From: Pseudomonadota bacterium
GTDB taxonomy: Bacteria; Pseudomonadota; Gammaproteobacteria; Steroidobacterales; SZUA-146
Reading direction: 5' to 3'
Length of the DNA: 64,000 nucleotides
Assembly: GCA_039028935.1 (NCBI GenBank)
Contig: JBCCHD010000003.1
Span: forward strand, 111,683-175,682
This document shows, one piece after another, positions 1 to 8,345 of the stretch (position 1 is the first letter of the stretch; each line of letters starts with the position of its first letter). A program made the translations under genes and the position numbers. The notes below the pieces were generated by a model, which saw nothing but the letters and a program-made list of their open reading frames with translations, ran no database searches and had not been told where the DNA came from.

Positions 1-336
1 TTCGCCATTACGCGCCAGAAGGGCACGGAGCGTCCGTTCAGTTCGGATGCCTGCAGCCTGTTCGAGCCGGGGCAGTACAATTGCGTGTGTTGCGGCGCCG
101 CCCTGTTTGATTCCAGCACGAAGTTCGAATCCCACTCGGGCTGGCCATCCTTTGACCAGCCTCTAACGGATAACGCAGTGGCGTACCATGCCGACCTCTC
201 TCACGGTATGGCGCGCATCGAAGCAGTGTGCAATACGTGTGACAGTCACTTAGGCCATGTGTTTCCCGACGGGCCGCCGCCCAGCGGTCTGCGCTACTGC
301 ATTAATGCGTTGGCGCTTGCCAAGCAGGCCGCTTAA
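1..336 (+). CDS. msrB: Peptide-methionine (R)-S-oxide reductase MsrB, C-terminal part
   Basis: This is the 3' part of a gene whose start lies before the window; frame 1 is open from the first base to the stop at 334-336. The product reduces methionine-R-sulfoxide in oxidised proteins. Visible are both zinc cysteine pairs (CVCCG and CNTCDSHLGHVF), the conserved SGWPSF segment, and the catalytic motif LRYCIN near the C-terminus, where the Cys is the resolving or catalytic thiol of the family. The tail after the catalytic motif is short, as in free-standing MsrB. It converges with the diguanylate cyclase gene, with only 8 bp between them. Confidence 0.95.
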   Translation, partial: FAITRQKGTERPFSSDACSLFEPGQYNCVCCGAALFDSSTKFESHSGWPSFDQPLTDNAVAYHADLSHGMARIEAVCNTCDSHLGHVFPDGPPPSGLRYCINALALAKQAA

Positions 337-344
337 CGACTGCG

Positions 345-1841
345 TTACATTTTAACGCTTTGATTGCGGCCGTTTCGTTTGGCTTCATAGAGCGCTTTAT
401 CGGCGCGTGCAAACACGGATTCGGGCGTGTCATCTTCTCGAAAGTCCGTTACCCCACACGATGCGGACACCGACACCGGTTGGCCCTTGCACAAAAAATT
501 TGCGGCGTGAATGCGCTCGCGGATCTGTTCAATTTTGCCTAATGCACTGGCTATGTCGGTTGAGGGGAACAAAGTGACGAACTCCTCGCCACCGATTCGC
601 GCGACAAAATCTTCCGTGCGCGTAGACTGCGATAACATGGCCGCGATCACTTTCAAGACGCGATCGCCTACCTGGTGGCCATAGGTGTCGTTTATGCGTT
701 TGAAATGATCGACATCCCAGATGGCGAACGTTACGGGTTGCCCATGGCGCCGCCATCGCTGGCATTCCTCTTGCAATCGCTCGGTATAGGCCAAGCGTGA
801 GTGCACACCGGTGAGTGTGTCGTGCATCAGGCGTCGTTCGTGATGGCGACACTGCTCCGCGAGCTGCGCAGTGCGCGATTTAAGCTGATTCACTTCTTCA
901 CGCAGTTGTTGATTTCGTTCGCTAGCCTGGGCGGCACGCAGCGTCTCGCGTTCACGGAATTGCCGGAGCTGATCCGCCACCGAGTCGAGCCGCTGTTGCA
1001 CGCGCGCTTTTAGGTCGACGGTGTCACGCGAATGATCAATGTCCTGTTTCAGTCCGCCAAAGTGACGCTCAACGTCGACTTCCAGGGCAAGCGTGTCGCG
1101 CTCTCGCGCCTGCCGCTCCTGTTCACTACCCTCGGCCCAGTGCTCAAACTGTGCGAGCTGTTGTGTGACCTGCTCTAGAAACTGCTCGAGTTCTTTCTTG
1201 TCCTTGCTGACGGAGTCGATGACCTGGCGCACGGCGACCGCCAAGTTCATCAACAGTGTATCCATTGATTCGTTCGATAATCCCGCATCGATTTGTTGCT
1301 GCAAGGATGCGACAGCCAGCTCGAGTTCAGGCACGCCACTCATGTGTCGAGCGAGCGCACTGAGCACGTCGCCGAGGGTGCTTTCGGTAGTGTCCGCGTC
1401 ATCAGCCTCGGTGAGCAGGTCATTCAACTCGCTCGCCAGGTCTTTAAGCGCTTGGGCGCGAATGATGCCCGTGTCCGACTCCCAGCCCTCAATGAATTTC
1501 TTTTGCAGCGGTGTATCGAGCGGCAGACTCGTGACGAATCCAGTCAGGTCAGCGTTTTCGTCAACGGTAATCTGCTTTTCGTGACGCATGACTTCGGCGG
1601 CTAGACCATCGAGTTCTCCTTCCAAAGCATGGGCCGGTTTACCGTTTTTGAGCACCTCGAGAATGGTGTTGAGGTAATCGTCGACTCGCGCGTCGCGGCC
1701 CATGGCCGCGATGGCTAGGCGAACCGCCACGCCTCGGAGGGCGGTTTCTTCCTGTTCCCAGGCCCCCTCCTTTTGATCGAGCTCGCGCAAAAGTTGGCGA
1801 TACTTCGATTTCCAGTCATCCAGGCTGATGGCTTCGGTCAT
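345..1841 (-). CDS. Diguanylate cyclase with long helical N-terminal region
   Basis: The 498-residue protein has a C-terminal GGDEF domain (about residues 338-498) with the active-site signature GGEEF at 417-421. The substrate-binding DVDHFKRINDTYGH segment is intact, so it should make cyclic di-GMP from GTP. RTED at 408-411, five residues before GGEEF, is a canonical RxxD inhibitory site and predicts product feedback inhibition. The first ~330 residues are charged and helical, with a likely coiled coil at about 220-335. No transmembrane segment or known sensor domain is evident, so it is probably cytoplasmic and the input signal is unknown. There is no obvious Shine-Dalgarno before the ATG. 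The gene stands alone, facing msrB. Confidence 0.93.
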   Translation of the reverse strand: MTEAISLDDWKSKYRQLLRELDQKEGAWEQEETALRGVAVRLAIAAMGRDARVDDYLNTILEVLKNGKPAHALEGELDGLAAEVMRHEKQITVDENADLTGFVTSLPLDTPLQKKFIEGWESDTGIIRAQALKDLASELNDLLTEADDADTTESTLGDVLSALARHMSGVPELELAVASLQQQIDAGLSNESMDTLLMNLAVAVRQVIDSVSKDKKELEQFLEQVTQQLAQFEHWAEGSEQERQARERDTLALEVDVERHFGGLKQDIDHSRDTVDLKARVQQRLDSVADQLRQFRERETLRAAQASERNQQLREEVNQLKSRTAQLAEQCRHHERRLMHDTLTGVHSRLAYTERLQEECQRWRRHGQPVTFAIWDVDHFKRINDTYGHQVGDRVLKVIAAMLSQSTRTEDFVARIGGEEFVTLFPSTDIASALGKIEQIRERIHAANFLCKGQPVSVSASCGVTDFREDDTPESVFARADKALYEAKRNGRNQSVKM

Positions 1842-2029
1842 GCGCGGTTCCAGACAATCACTCCCCTTTGGTTAGCGGCCGAAAACCGAAAAACATGAGA
1901 ACGATGACGTGCCGCCGGTTTGATCCAGGGCGCGATGGCCGCGGGGCTTCATCACGCCGTGGACACTGTGAATTGGCTTCCCTCAAGCCATCAGCATTGG
2001 AGCAGGGTACGGGCCTGCCCATCCTGGCG

Positions 2030-2332
2030 TTAGCTCAGGTCATCGGTGGCTTCAATCAAAAAATGGACGCTATGGGAGCCCGCTGTTCGAGCTTCTAAGT
2101 GCGGTATGTAGTCCGGGTCGCTCATGAAATTCAGCGCCGCCTCTTGTGTTGGCCATTCGATGATGATGCGCAGCGCCGCCGGCTGTGACTCGCCTTCGAT
2201 TTGCTGGTGTGCGGCGGTGCGTGCCAAATAGCGGCCGCCGTGTTTGGTGACGAGCTGATTGGCGGGCCCGATGTAGTCGGCAACCCAGGCGTCGGTGGTG
2301 GGGGTGACGGCCAGTACTGAGTAAACGGTCAT
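2030..2332 (-). CDS. DUF1330 family protein
   Basis: A 100-residue protein with the ferredoxin-like alpha/beta pattern of DUF1330: an N-terminal strand, a YIGPANQLVTKHGGRYLAR segment, the IIEWPTQEAALNFMSDPDY core and a final strand-forming HFLIEA. Members are small dimeric cytosolic proteins with no established reaction. AGGAG lies 11 nt before the ATG and supports this start. It is monocistronic and divergent from ahpC. Nothing in the sequence reveals a substrate. Confidence 0.85.
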   Translation of the reverse strand: MTVYSVLAVTPTTDAWVADYIGPANQLVTKHGGRYLARTAAHQQIEGESQPAALRIIIEWPTQEAALNFMSDPDYIPHLEARTAGSHSVHFLIEATDDLS

Positions 2333-2664
2333 GTGTCTGCTCCTAAATTGGATAAGTAAGAGGCGCCGCAGAGATCAATCTTGATAGGACGCGATAGACA
2401 CAGGGTATTGGTATAGTAAAAACAGATAAACAGGTCTATACGAGTTTTAATATATTGAAAAACCGAATAATAAGAGAGCGAATCAGGACTAAAGGGCCTT
2501 TGGAGGTCGATGTTGGGCGCCGGAAGCGGTGGCGTGAGCGCGACCTCAAGGAGGGCAATAGAAAGAGACTATCAAGAGCATAAATACAATCAATTTCAAA
2601 AATGACCGAGCGACCAGTATTCTAAGCCCATCTTTTCAACAACCCGACCTAAGGAATTTTCAAG
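2333..2664 (+). promoter_or_regulatory. Upstream region of ahpC with extended -10 and OxyR-like element
   Basis: The 332 bp hold no gene. An extended -10 candidate (TG at 2409-2410, then TATAGT at 2412-2417) lacks a good -35, as expected of an activator-dependent promoter. Just upstream ATAG tetramers at 2384 and 2394 and a TAT at 2406-2408 form one fair OxyR half-site (2394-2408, ATAG and TAT at the family spacing); the second half-site is poor. The implied leader is long (about 240 nt) and contains an inverted repeat, GAGGTCG at 2503-2509 with CGACCTC at 2541-2547. OxyR control is inferred mainly because ahpCF follows. Confidence 0.35.
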
Positions 2665-3228
2665 ATGGCGTTAATCAACACGAAAATTAAACCCTTCAAT
2701 GCCTCGGCGTATCGCCAGGGCGAGTTCGTTGAGGTATCCAGCGACGATCTCAAAGGCAAGTGGGCGATCTTTTTCTTCTACCCAGCTGACTTTACGTTTG
2801 TCTGTCCCACCGAACTGGGAGACCTGGCCGATCACTACGCGGATCTACAAGGACGCGGCGTCGAAGTGTACTCAGTGTCGACCGACACGCACTTCACGCA
2901 CAAAGCCTGGCACGACGCCTCCGACACCATCGGTAAGATTCAGTACACCATGATTGGCGATCCAAATGGCGAGATCACGCGCAACTTTAAGGTGATGCGC
3001 AAAGGTCAGGGCTTGGCGGATCGCGCCACGTTTATCGTCGATCCTGACGGCATTATCCAGGCCATGGAAATCACGGCAGAGGGTATCGGCCGCGACGCCG
3101 CGGAACTTGTGCGCAAGGTTAAAGCGGCACAATACGTCGCTGCCCACCCGGGCGAAGTCTGCCCTGCGAAGTGGCAGGAAGGTGAAGAAACACTCGCACC
3201 TTCACTGGAGCTTGTCGGCAAGATCTAG
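2665..3228 (+). CDS. ahpC: Peroxiredoxin AhpC
   Basis: A 187-residue typical 2-Cys peroxiredoxin that reduces hydrogen peroxide and organic hydroperoxides in the cytoplasm. The peroxidatic cysteine is Cys47 in [10 protein letters not shown] and the resolving cysteine is Cys166 in GEVCPAKW. Both positions and the total length match E. coli AhpC. AAGGA lies 12 nt before the ATG. ahpF starts 120 bp downstream on the same strand and supplies the electrons, so the two genes are very probably co-transcribed. Confidence 0.97.
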   Translation: MALINTKIKPFNASAYRQGEFVEVSSDDLKGKWAIFFFYPADFTFVCPTELGDLADHYADLQGRGVEVYSVSTDTHFTHKAWHDASDTIGKIQYTMIGDPNGEITRNFKVMRKGQGLADRATFIVDPDGIIQAMEITAEGIGRDAAELVRKVKAAQYVAAHPGEVCPAKWQEGEETLAPSLELVGKI

Positions 3229-3348
3229 CCGCTGACGAACGCTGTCAGCAGCACGGCAGGACGCAGGGTCGGCAGGATGCCGACTCTGCTTCCGGCCCAC
3301 CATCCGCGCTCAACACCGAACAGAGATACACCAATCAAGGACTCCACT

Positions 3349-4929
3349 ATGTTAGACGCAAACATCAAACAGCAGCTCAATACGTACCTTCAAAATTTGG
3401 TGCAGCCCATCGAGCTTGGACTCGCGCTCGACGATTCCAATAAGGCGCGCGAGCTTGAAAACCTGGCGAATGAGATTGCTGGGTTGAGCGAGTATGTGAG
3501 TGTTAAGACGATCAATGAGCAGGAAGGTCGTCGACCACTCATGAGCGTTGGTGCAGTGGGTGAGACGGCGCGCATTCATTTCGCTGGCGTGCCGTTGGGC
3601 CATGAGTTTACGTCGCTCGTGCTCGCACTTCTTCATAGCGGCGGACATCCACCCAAAACTGAGCAGACGCTGCAGGATCAGATTAAGTCACTCGATGTAT
3701 CGCTTCGGTTCGAAACCTTTGTCTCACTGTCGTGCAAAAGCTGTCCGGATGTGGTGCAAGCGCTCAACCTCATGGCGGCTCTGAATCCGAATATTGAACA
3801 CACCATGATCGATGGTGCGTTATTTCAAGATGAAACCGAAGAAAAAGACATTCTGGCTGTGCCGGCGGTGTACCTCAACGGTGAACACTTTAGTCAGGGC
3901 AGACTGACACTCAATGAAATCCTAGCAAAAGTTGACACAGGTGCTGCGGAACGGGCGGCAACGGAACTTAATGACAAGGCGCCTTACGACATGCTGGTGC
4001 TGGGTGGTGGTCCGGCTGGCGCGGCAGCGGCAGTGTATGCCGCCCGCAAAGGTATTCGCACGAGCCTGGTTGCCGATAAGCTCGGCGGCCAGTTACTCGA
4101 TACGCTGGGCGTGGAGAATTTTGTCTCCATCAAGCAAACGACCGGCTCCGAGTTAGCCAATAATCTTGTGCAGCACATCAACGACTACGAAGTGGATGTG
4201 ATCGAAAACCAGCGTGCCAGCGCTTTGACGCGCGGCGATTTTGTCGAAATTGAACTGGAAAGCGGCGCGACCCTGAAAAGTCGTGCAGTAGTGCTTGCCA
4301 CAGGGGCCCGCTGGCGCGAACTCAATGTTCCTGGTGAACACGAATACCGCGGTAAGGGAGTCGCCTACTGCCCGCACTGCGATGGCCCCTTGTTTAAGGG
4401 CAAGCGAGTGGCGGTTGTGGGTGGCGGCAACTCAGGCATTGAGGCGGCGATTGATCTGGCCGGCATCGTTGATCACGTCACTGTGCTGGAGTTTGCCGAC
4501 AAACTGATCGCCGATGAGGTATTGCAACGCAAGGCGCGGTCATTGCCCAACGTTGACATTATTTTGAACGCGCAAACGACGGAAGTTACCGGCGACGGGA
4601 GCCGAGTGAATGGCCTTGTTTATACCGATCGGGTGAGCGGCGAGTCACAAACCGTCACGCTGGCTGGCGTGTTCGTGCAGATCGGTTTGATTCCCAATAC
4701 CGAGTTCTTGCAAGGGAGTCTTGCTTTGTCTGACCGTGGCGAAATTGAGATCGATGACCGAGGCCAAACTTCGATGAAGGGTGTTTATGCGGCCGGTGAT
4801 GCCACCACAGTACCTTTTAAACAGATTGTCGTGGCGTCCGGCGCCGGGGCTACGGCCGCGCTCGGCGCATTCGATTATTTGATTCGCGAATCGGCACCGG
4901 ATCAAGACGTGCAGGAAGACGCCGCTTAG
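3349..4929 (+). CDS. ahpF: Alkyl hydroperoxide reductase subunit F (AhpF)
   Basis: The NADH-dependent flavoprotein that re-reduces AhpC. I place the start at ATG 3349, which gives 526 residues beginning [10 protein letters not shown] and fits E. coli AhpF (521); the frame is open upstream to 3277 but that part is not conserved-looking. The N-terminal double-thioredoxin domain carries Cys129 and Cys132 ([10 protein letters not shown]). The FAD-binding GGGPAG is at 219-224, and the thioredoxin-reductase-like dithiol Cys341-Cys344 is in [10 protein letters not shown] second nucleotide-binding GGGNSG follows. All redox centres are present. Confidence 0.97.
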   Translation: MLDANIKQQLNTYLQNLVQPIELGLALDDSNKARELENLANEIAGLSEYVSVKTINEQEGRRPLMSVGAVGETARIHFAGVPLGHEFTSLVLALLHSGGHPPKTEQTLQDQIKSLDVSLRFETFVSLSCKSCPDVVQALNLMAALNPNIEHTMIDGALFQDETEEKDILAVPAVYLNGEHFSQGRLTLNEILAKVDTGAAERAATELNDKAPYDMLVLGGGPAGAAAAVYAARKGIRTSLVADKLGGQLLDTLGVENFVSIKQTTGSELANNLVQHINDYEVDVIENQRASALTRGDFVEIELESGATLKSRAVVLATGARWRELNVPGEHEYRGKGVAYCPHCDGPLFKGKRVAVVGGGNSGIEAAIDLAGIVDHVTVLEFADKLIADEVLQRKARSLPNVDIILNAQTTEVTGDGSRVNGLVYTDRVSGESQTVTLAGVFVQIGLIPNTEFLQGSLALSDRGEIEIDDRGQTSMKGVYAAGDATTVPFKQIVVASGAGATAALGAFDYLIRESAPDQDVQEDAA

Positions 4930-4980
4930 CCCGTTGCGATGTACGGTCAATTGGAGGGTGGTTTTGGCGAGTCGCGTCGC

Positions 4981-5178
4981 TTAGAGGTCAATGTGCATGA
5001 CGGGCGCAACGCAATTGACGGTGGGCATGGAAGCCGACCGAGCAATGGCAGAAGGGCTGGTTAACGCCTCTTCCACGGGCTTGCGAGTGTAGTCATTCAC
5101 CTTGGTCCAAACCGCCAGATCCGAAAGCGCCAGTGCGGCCAGCGCAATAAATAAAAATATTTCCCGTGTCGTAAACAT
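4981..5178 (-). CDS. Small single-pass membrane protein
   Basis: A 65-residue protein starting MFTTREIFLFIALAALALSD, with one hydrophobic segment at about residues 6-24 and a short soluble tail holding a single Cys. GGAG lies 6-9 nt before the ATG at 5178. The gene begins 31 bp after the stop of the 167-residue unknown protein on the same strand, so the two probably form one transcription unit under the Fur-box candidate at 5768-5782. I do not recognise the family; an iron-related envelope role is only an inference from that site. Confidence 0.6.
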   Translation of the reverse strand: MFTTREIFLFIALAALALSDLAVWTKVNDYTRKPVEEALTSPSAIARSASMPTVNCVAPVMHIDL

Positions 5179-5209
5179 GGTTTTCTCCGGCCGGTTGCGC
5201 ATGCTCCGG

Positions 5210-5713
5210 CTAATGCATAGCGATCGGATCGGGGTTAGCCGACGATCGTAGCGACGGTTCGATCGAGGTCGTCGCGTGTTCAAAATGAAGACCGCGTCGC
5301 GCAAAGTCACGACATAGATCGGCGGCACTGAGTAAGAACTGTCCCTGAAAGCCCTCGTCGACCAGCGAATTGCAGTACGCTTTGGCATTCATGACATTAC
5401 CGTCGTACAGCGCATCTAATACCTGCAAGATTGCCTGCTCACGTTGATCGATAAATCGTTGACAGACCGGCGGCCACGTTTTGATCGTTGCGCGCTGCTC
5501 CGATAGACAGACGGCGAGCTCGCATAAATTAAGGTAGCCCTGATCGAGCCCGGCCTGCGAAAAGCTTTGCCAAACGCAGGGTAGCGAGGCGGTACGATGA
5601 CCCGACGCAACGGGATACAAATGCCGCAATCCCCACACCGTTAGCTGTGCGCCAATCGGTAAGGTTAGAAACAATGGAGGCTGGTTAAGGTCGTTCTGGA
5701 TCAATGGGGTCAC
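5210..5713 (-). CDS. Unknown 167-residue protein, first gene of a Fur-type operon
   Basis: I do not recognise this protein. It has no signal peptide and no transmembrane helix, it looks mainly helical, and it contains five cysteines scattered through its middle (including LCELAVCLSEQ and ADLCRDFA). The start is GTG at 5713; no in-frame ATG lies closer to the promoter. Upstream, at 5768-5782, is a near-consensus Fur box, and downstream a 65-residue membrane protein follows after 31 bp. Iron-regulated expression is therefore likely, but the reaction or partner is unknown. Confidence 0.65.
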   Translation of the reverse strand: MTPLIQNDLNQPPLFLTLPIGAQLTVWGLRHLYPVASGHRTASLPCVWQSFSQAGLDQGYLNLCELAVCLSEQRATIKTWPPVCQRFIDQREQAILQVLDALYDGNVMNAKAYCNSLVDEGFQGQFLLSAADLCRDFARRGLHFEHATTSIEPSLRSSANPDPIAMH

Positions 5714-6208
5714 CTTGCAACTGCTGTTGACCCCTCGATGTTAATGCGAATGAATCTTATTTACAAGTGAGAATTATTCTCGAATTGATGACATAACGTC
5801 TGACCCGTGAACCTGACAGCGCGTCAGCAACCTCGCGTGGCAACCGACCCAAACGGCGGACGGTTCGCTGGACACAATATCTTGTAACCGTTTGATAGCG
5901 AACTACTAAATACGGGATTGCAGGCGCCTGTGGGCCGTCTCCCGCCTCGTCCGTACGTACCCAGTCGTCGCCGCGCTGAGTCGGCATGAATTGTTAGGCT
6001 CGGCTCTGGGCTGATCGCTGTTGGCACGCGTGTTGCGCGAAAGACCATGGGCGGTCCATGGGATGTCGGATTCCTCTTTAAGAGGGGAAAACCGTCGTCT
6101 AAACAGCGACATAAACTCGTCGATAGTCGGTGTTGACGCCCGGTAAATGGCGGGGTCGACGCGATGCACGGTGCGGCGAGTTCATGGCGGTTGTCTTGCG
6201 TGCTGAGA
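5714..6208. other. Intergenic region, 495 bp, mostly without visible content
   Basis: The left end (5714-5800) is AT-rich and carries the Fur-box candidate and promoter of the minus-strand operon. The rest (about 5800-6208) follows the stop of the minus-strand MATE gene. Open frames here are short, overlap each other and have no ribosome-binding sites or recognisable products. I see no RNA gene or terminator. Confidence 0.6.
5768..5782 (-). promoter_or_regulatory. Fur box candidate
   Basis: TGAGAATTATTCTCG contains a perfect 6-1-6 palindrome (GAGAAT, T, ATTCTC) and agrees with the 7-1-7 Fur consensus TGATAATNATTATCA at 12 of 14 defined positions. A second, weaker Fur-like stretch overlaps 5742-5762. 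It lies 55-70 nt before the GTG start of the unknown 167-residue protein, within an AT-rich segment that could hold its -10 (TAAATA or TAAGAT on the minus strand). Confidence 0.6.
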
Positions 6209-7588
6209 CTATTCGGCCATAACGCGCGCGATTGCTTCGGGAGTCTTCCAACGCCCGTGCCACAAGCGGCCCACAAACACGATAGCGATGGCGAAAATCA
6301 TGAAGCAAAATGCGATCCAAGACGCTTTTGCCCCAAGATTCCAGACGCGAATAATCAAAAACTGCGCGACTAACATCGCCCAATGCAACGAGACGGACGC
6401 CACCATGATCCATCGAGTGTCTCCTGCGCCGCGCAATATGCCGCTTGATACTAAGATCACGGCATCGGCAACCAGGTAACTGGACAGACCGATCATCATG
6501 AAGGCGGTCAACTCACGGATGGCAGTAAAGTCGCCTGTCGGTGGTGCGAAGACTTCGACCAGAGGATAGCGAAACACAATGTACGCTAATGCCAGCACGC
6601 CGGCATACAACATGGCGACCGAGAAGGCCGCCGTGGTCACTTCATTGACGCGCGTCATATCGCCACGCCCCACGTAGCGGCCCACCATGCTGATGATGCC
6701 GACATTTAGACCGATTAATGGAATGAACGAGAGAATGTCCCAGTTAAAAACGATGGCCGCGGCCGCGCCCTCTGTGATGCCGTAAGACTGGAACATCAAC
6801 AAAAAGAGATTAAACGCCGCGACATTCAAAAAGAGCTCGAGACCAGAGGGAAAACCGAGCCGCCAGTAGCGTTTAAGAATACGCGGTTCCAATGTGAACG
6901 AGCGCATGACGCCAAACGCGTCACGGTGTTTCTTGCGAAAGTAAAACCAGGCGAAGAGCGAAAACGACAAAACGGTGGCGACAACGGTTGAGATGGCCGC
7001 GCCGGCAATCCCCAATTCTGGAAAACCGAATTTGCCAAAGGCCATCGCGTAGCACAGCGGCACGTTAATAATGAGCCCAAACACATCGCAGATCATCACA
7101 ATGTGCGTGCGACCAATGCCTGCGAAATAGGACGATAACACCACTTTAGCAAGCGTAATGAGAATGCCTGACATAAGGATCAGGTAATACACGCGTTCTA
7201 AAGCGACCTGTTCGGGTGGGTGATCCATGCTCTCGAACACACCAGCGACCAAAAAGGTGATCAACGTCAGAAACGGCAAGCTCATCAGCGTCATGATCCA
7301 GCCCTGCGTCACGACTTTTGTGCACTTTTCGACTTCATCTGCGCCAAGATACTGCGCGGCCATGGCGTTGGCGTAAGAGAGCAACCCGATGAAAAAACTG
7401 AAAGAGAAAAAGGCCGCGACGCCACCACCCATTGAGGCGGCGATGTGCACTGGATCGATTTGGGACATGAAATATCGATCAGTGAAAATCATAACGGCGA
7501 ACGCGCCCTGCGACACTACCATTGGCAGCGCCAGTTTCAGTAGTTCGATCGTGGTGCGTCGATCAAAATAGCGACCGATTGAATTCAT
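6209..7588 (-). CDS. MATE-family multidrug/metabolite efflux transporter
   Basis: A 459-residue inner-membrane protein with about twelve hydrophobic segments in the two six-helix halves of MATE transporters. The N-terminal LALPMVVSQGAF and internal GFPSGLELFLNVAAF segments match the duplicated start of each half, and GILRGAGDTRW is the typical late motif. It exports a cationic or hydrophobic substrate against sodium or protons; the substrate cannot be read. I use ATG 7588 (MNSIGRYFDRRTTIELLKLA); the frame is open further upstream but the extra residues lack MATE character. It is monocistronic, with no adjacent regulator. Confidence 0.9.
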   Translation of the reverse strand: MNSIGRYFDRRTTIELLKLALPMVVSQGAFAVMIFTDRYFMSQIDPVHIAASMGGGVAAFFSFSFFIGLLSYANAMAAQYLGADEVEKCTKVVTQGWIMTLMSLPFLTLITFLVAGVFESMDHPPEQVALERVYYLILMSGILITLAKVVLSSYFAGIGRTHIVMICDVFGLIINVPLCYAMAFGKFGFPELGIAGAAISTVVATVLSFSLFAWFYFRKKHRDAFGVMRSFTLEPRILKRYWRLGFPSGLELFLNVAAFNLFLLMFQSYGITEGAAAAIVFNWDILSFIPLIGLNVGIISMVGRYVGRGDMTRVNEVTTAAFSVAMLYAGVLALAYIVFRYPLVEVFAPPTGDFTAIRELTAFMMIGLSSYLVADAVILVSSGILRGAGDTRWIMVASVSLHWAMLVAQFLIIRVWNLGAKASWIAFCFMIFAIAIVFVGRLWHGRWKTPEAIARVMAE

Positions 7589-8345
7589 GGGTTTGTCACC
7601 GCGTGCGTGATGTGGATAGTCGGTTGTTGTCCTCAGGCGTGATTCTACTGCCGGAACACCGAGCAACGCTATCCACAATTACCTTGGCCGTTTTGCTCGA
7701 TGTGCCGAGCATAAAAAGGCGTGATGGTGTCCGCTCACCCGCGCGTACTGATACGGCCGAGCGATCGCCGTGACCGATCACGGGGTCAACAATCAAAAAG
7801 AGTGGGCACAGGGTTCAGTGGTATGGGATAAACCGCCAAACAGCGTGCGATATCTCGATGCGTTGTCGTTTGGGTGGAGGCAGGAGGCGACACAAAAGGC
7901 GGCGCCAACGGAGTTCGGTGTCTGGCAGGGAAGCCGTGTCGCGTCGTTCGAGCCGCGTCATGAATGCGAACCACTCAGTAGTGATGGTAGGCCTGTGCTG
8001 TCGGACTGCTGAGGCGATAGGGCCAACGGTATAGCGTTGCAATATCGTCACAAATTGTCACAACAAAACGTTGGTGTGTGGCCATAGGGTAACGCCACAT
8101 TCTGTGACGATCTGCCTAACGTAAGTGCATCGCTAGAACCGAAAGGCGTTTCGGGGTTGATCGCTTAAACAGCGTGAATACAGCGTTTTACGCTCCCCCG
8201 ATATTCGTCGCCATAAGACAAGCGGTGTGCAGCAGGCAACGTCGCTTCTTATCCACAACGGCTTGGCGATAGCTCAATCGACAGGGAGAGAGGCAAGTTT
8301 AGTCGCTTGAGATATGTAAAACGGACGCTGTTTTGCTGACGAAAT
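7589..8345. other. Longest non-coding stretch of the window (757 bp)
   Basis: It lies between the divergent MATE and FG-GAP genes. Open frames here are short, mutually overlapping and without ribosome-binding sites, so I call no gene. There is a hairpin at about 7693-7710 (TGCTCG and CGAGCA around six bases) and a direct repeat GTCACAA at 8047-8053 and 8057-8063 with 10-bp spacing. These could be a regulator site for the downstream gene. An unannotated small RNA cannot be excluded. Confidence 0.45.

Noticed and set aside
5757..6413. Several overlapping minus-strand frames after the MATE gene
   Set aside because: They overlap each other and the MATE 3' end, are Arg-rich, and lack ribosome-binding sites.
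7770..8051. Short frames on both strands in the 757-bp gap
   Set aside because: Mutually antisense, low-quality starts and no family features; I keep the region as non-coding.
8047..8063. GTCACAA direct repeat as a Pho box
   Set aside because: The spacing is 10 bp, not the 11 bp of PhoB units, and there are only two copies.
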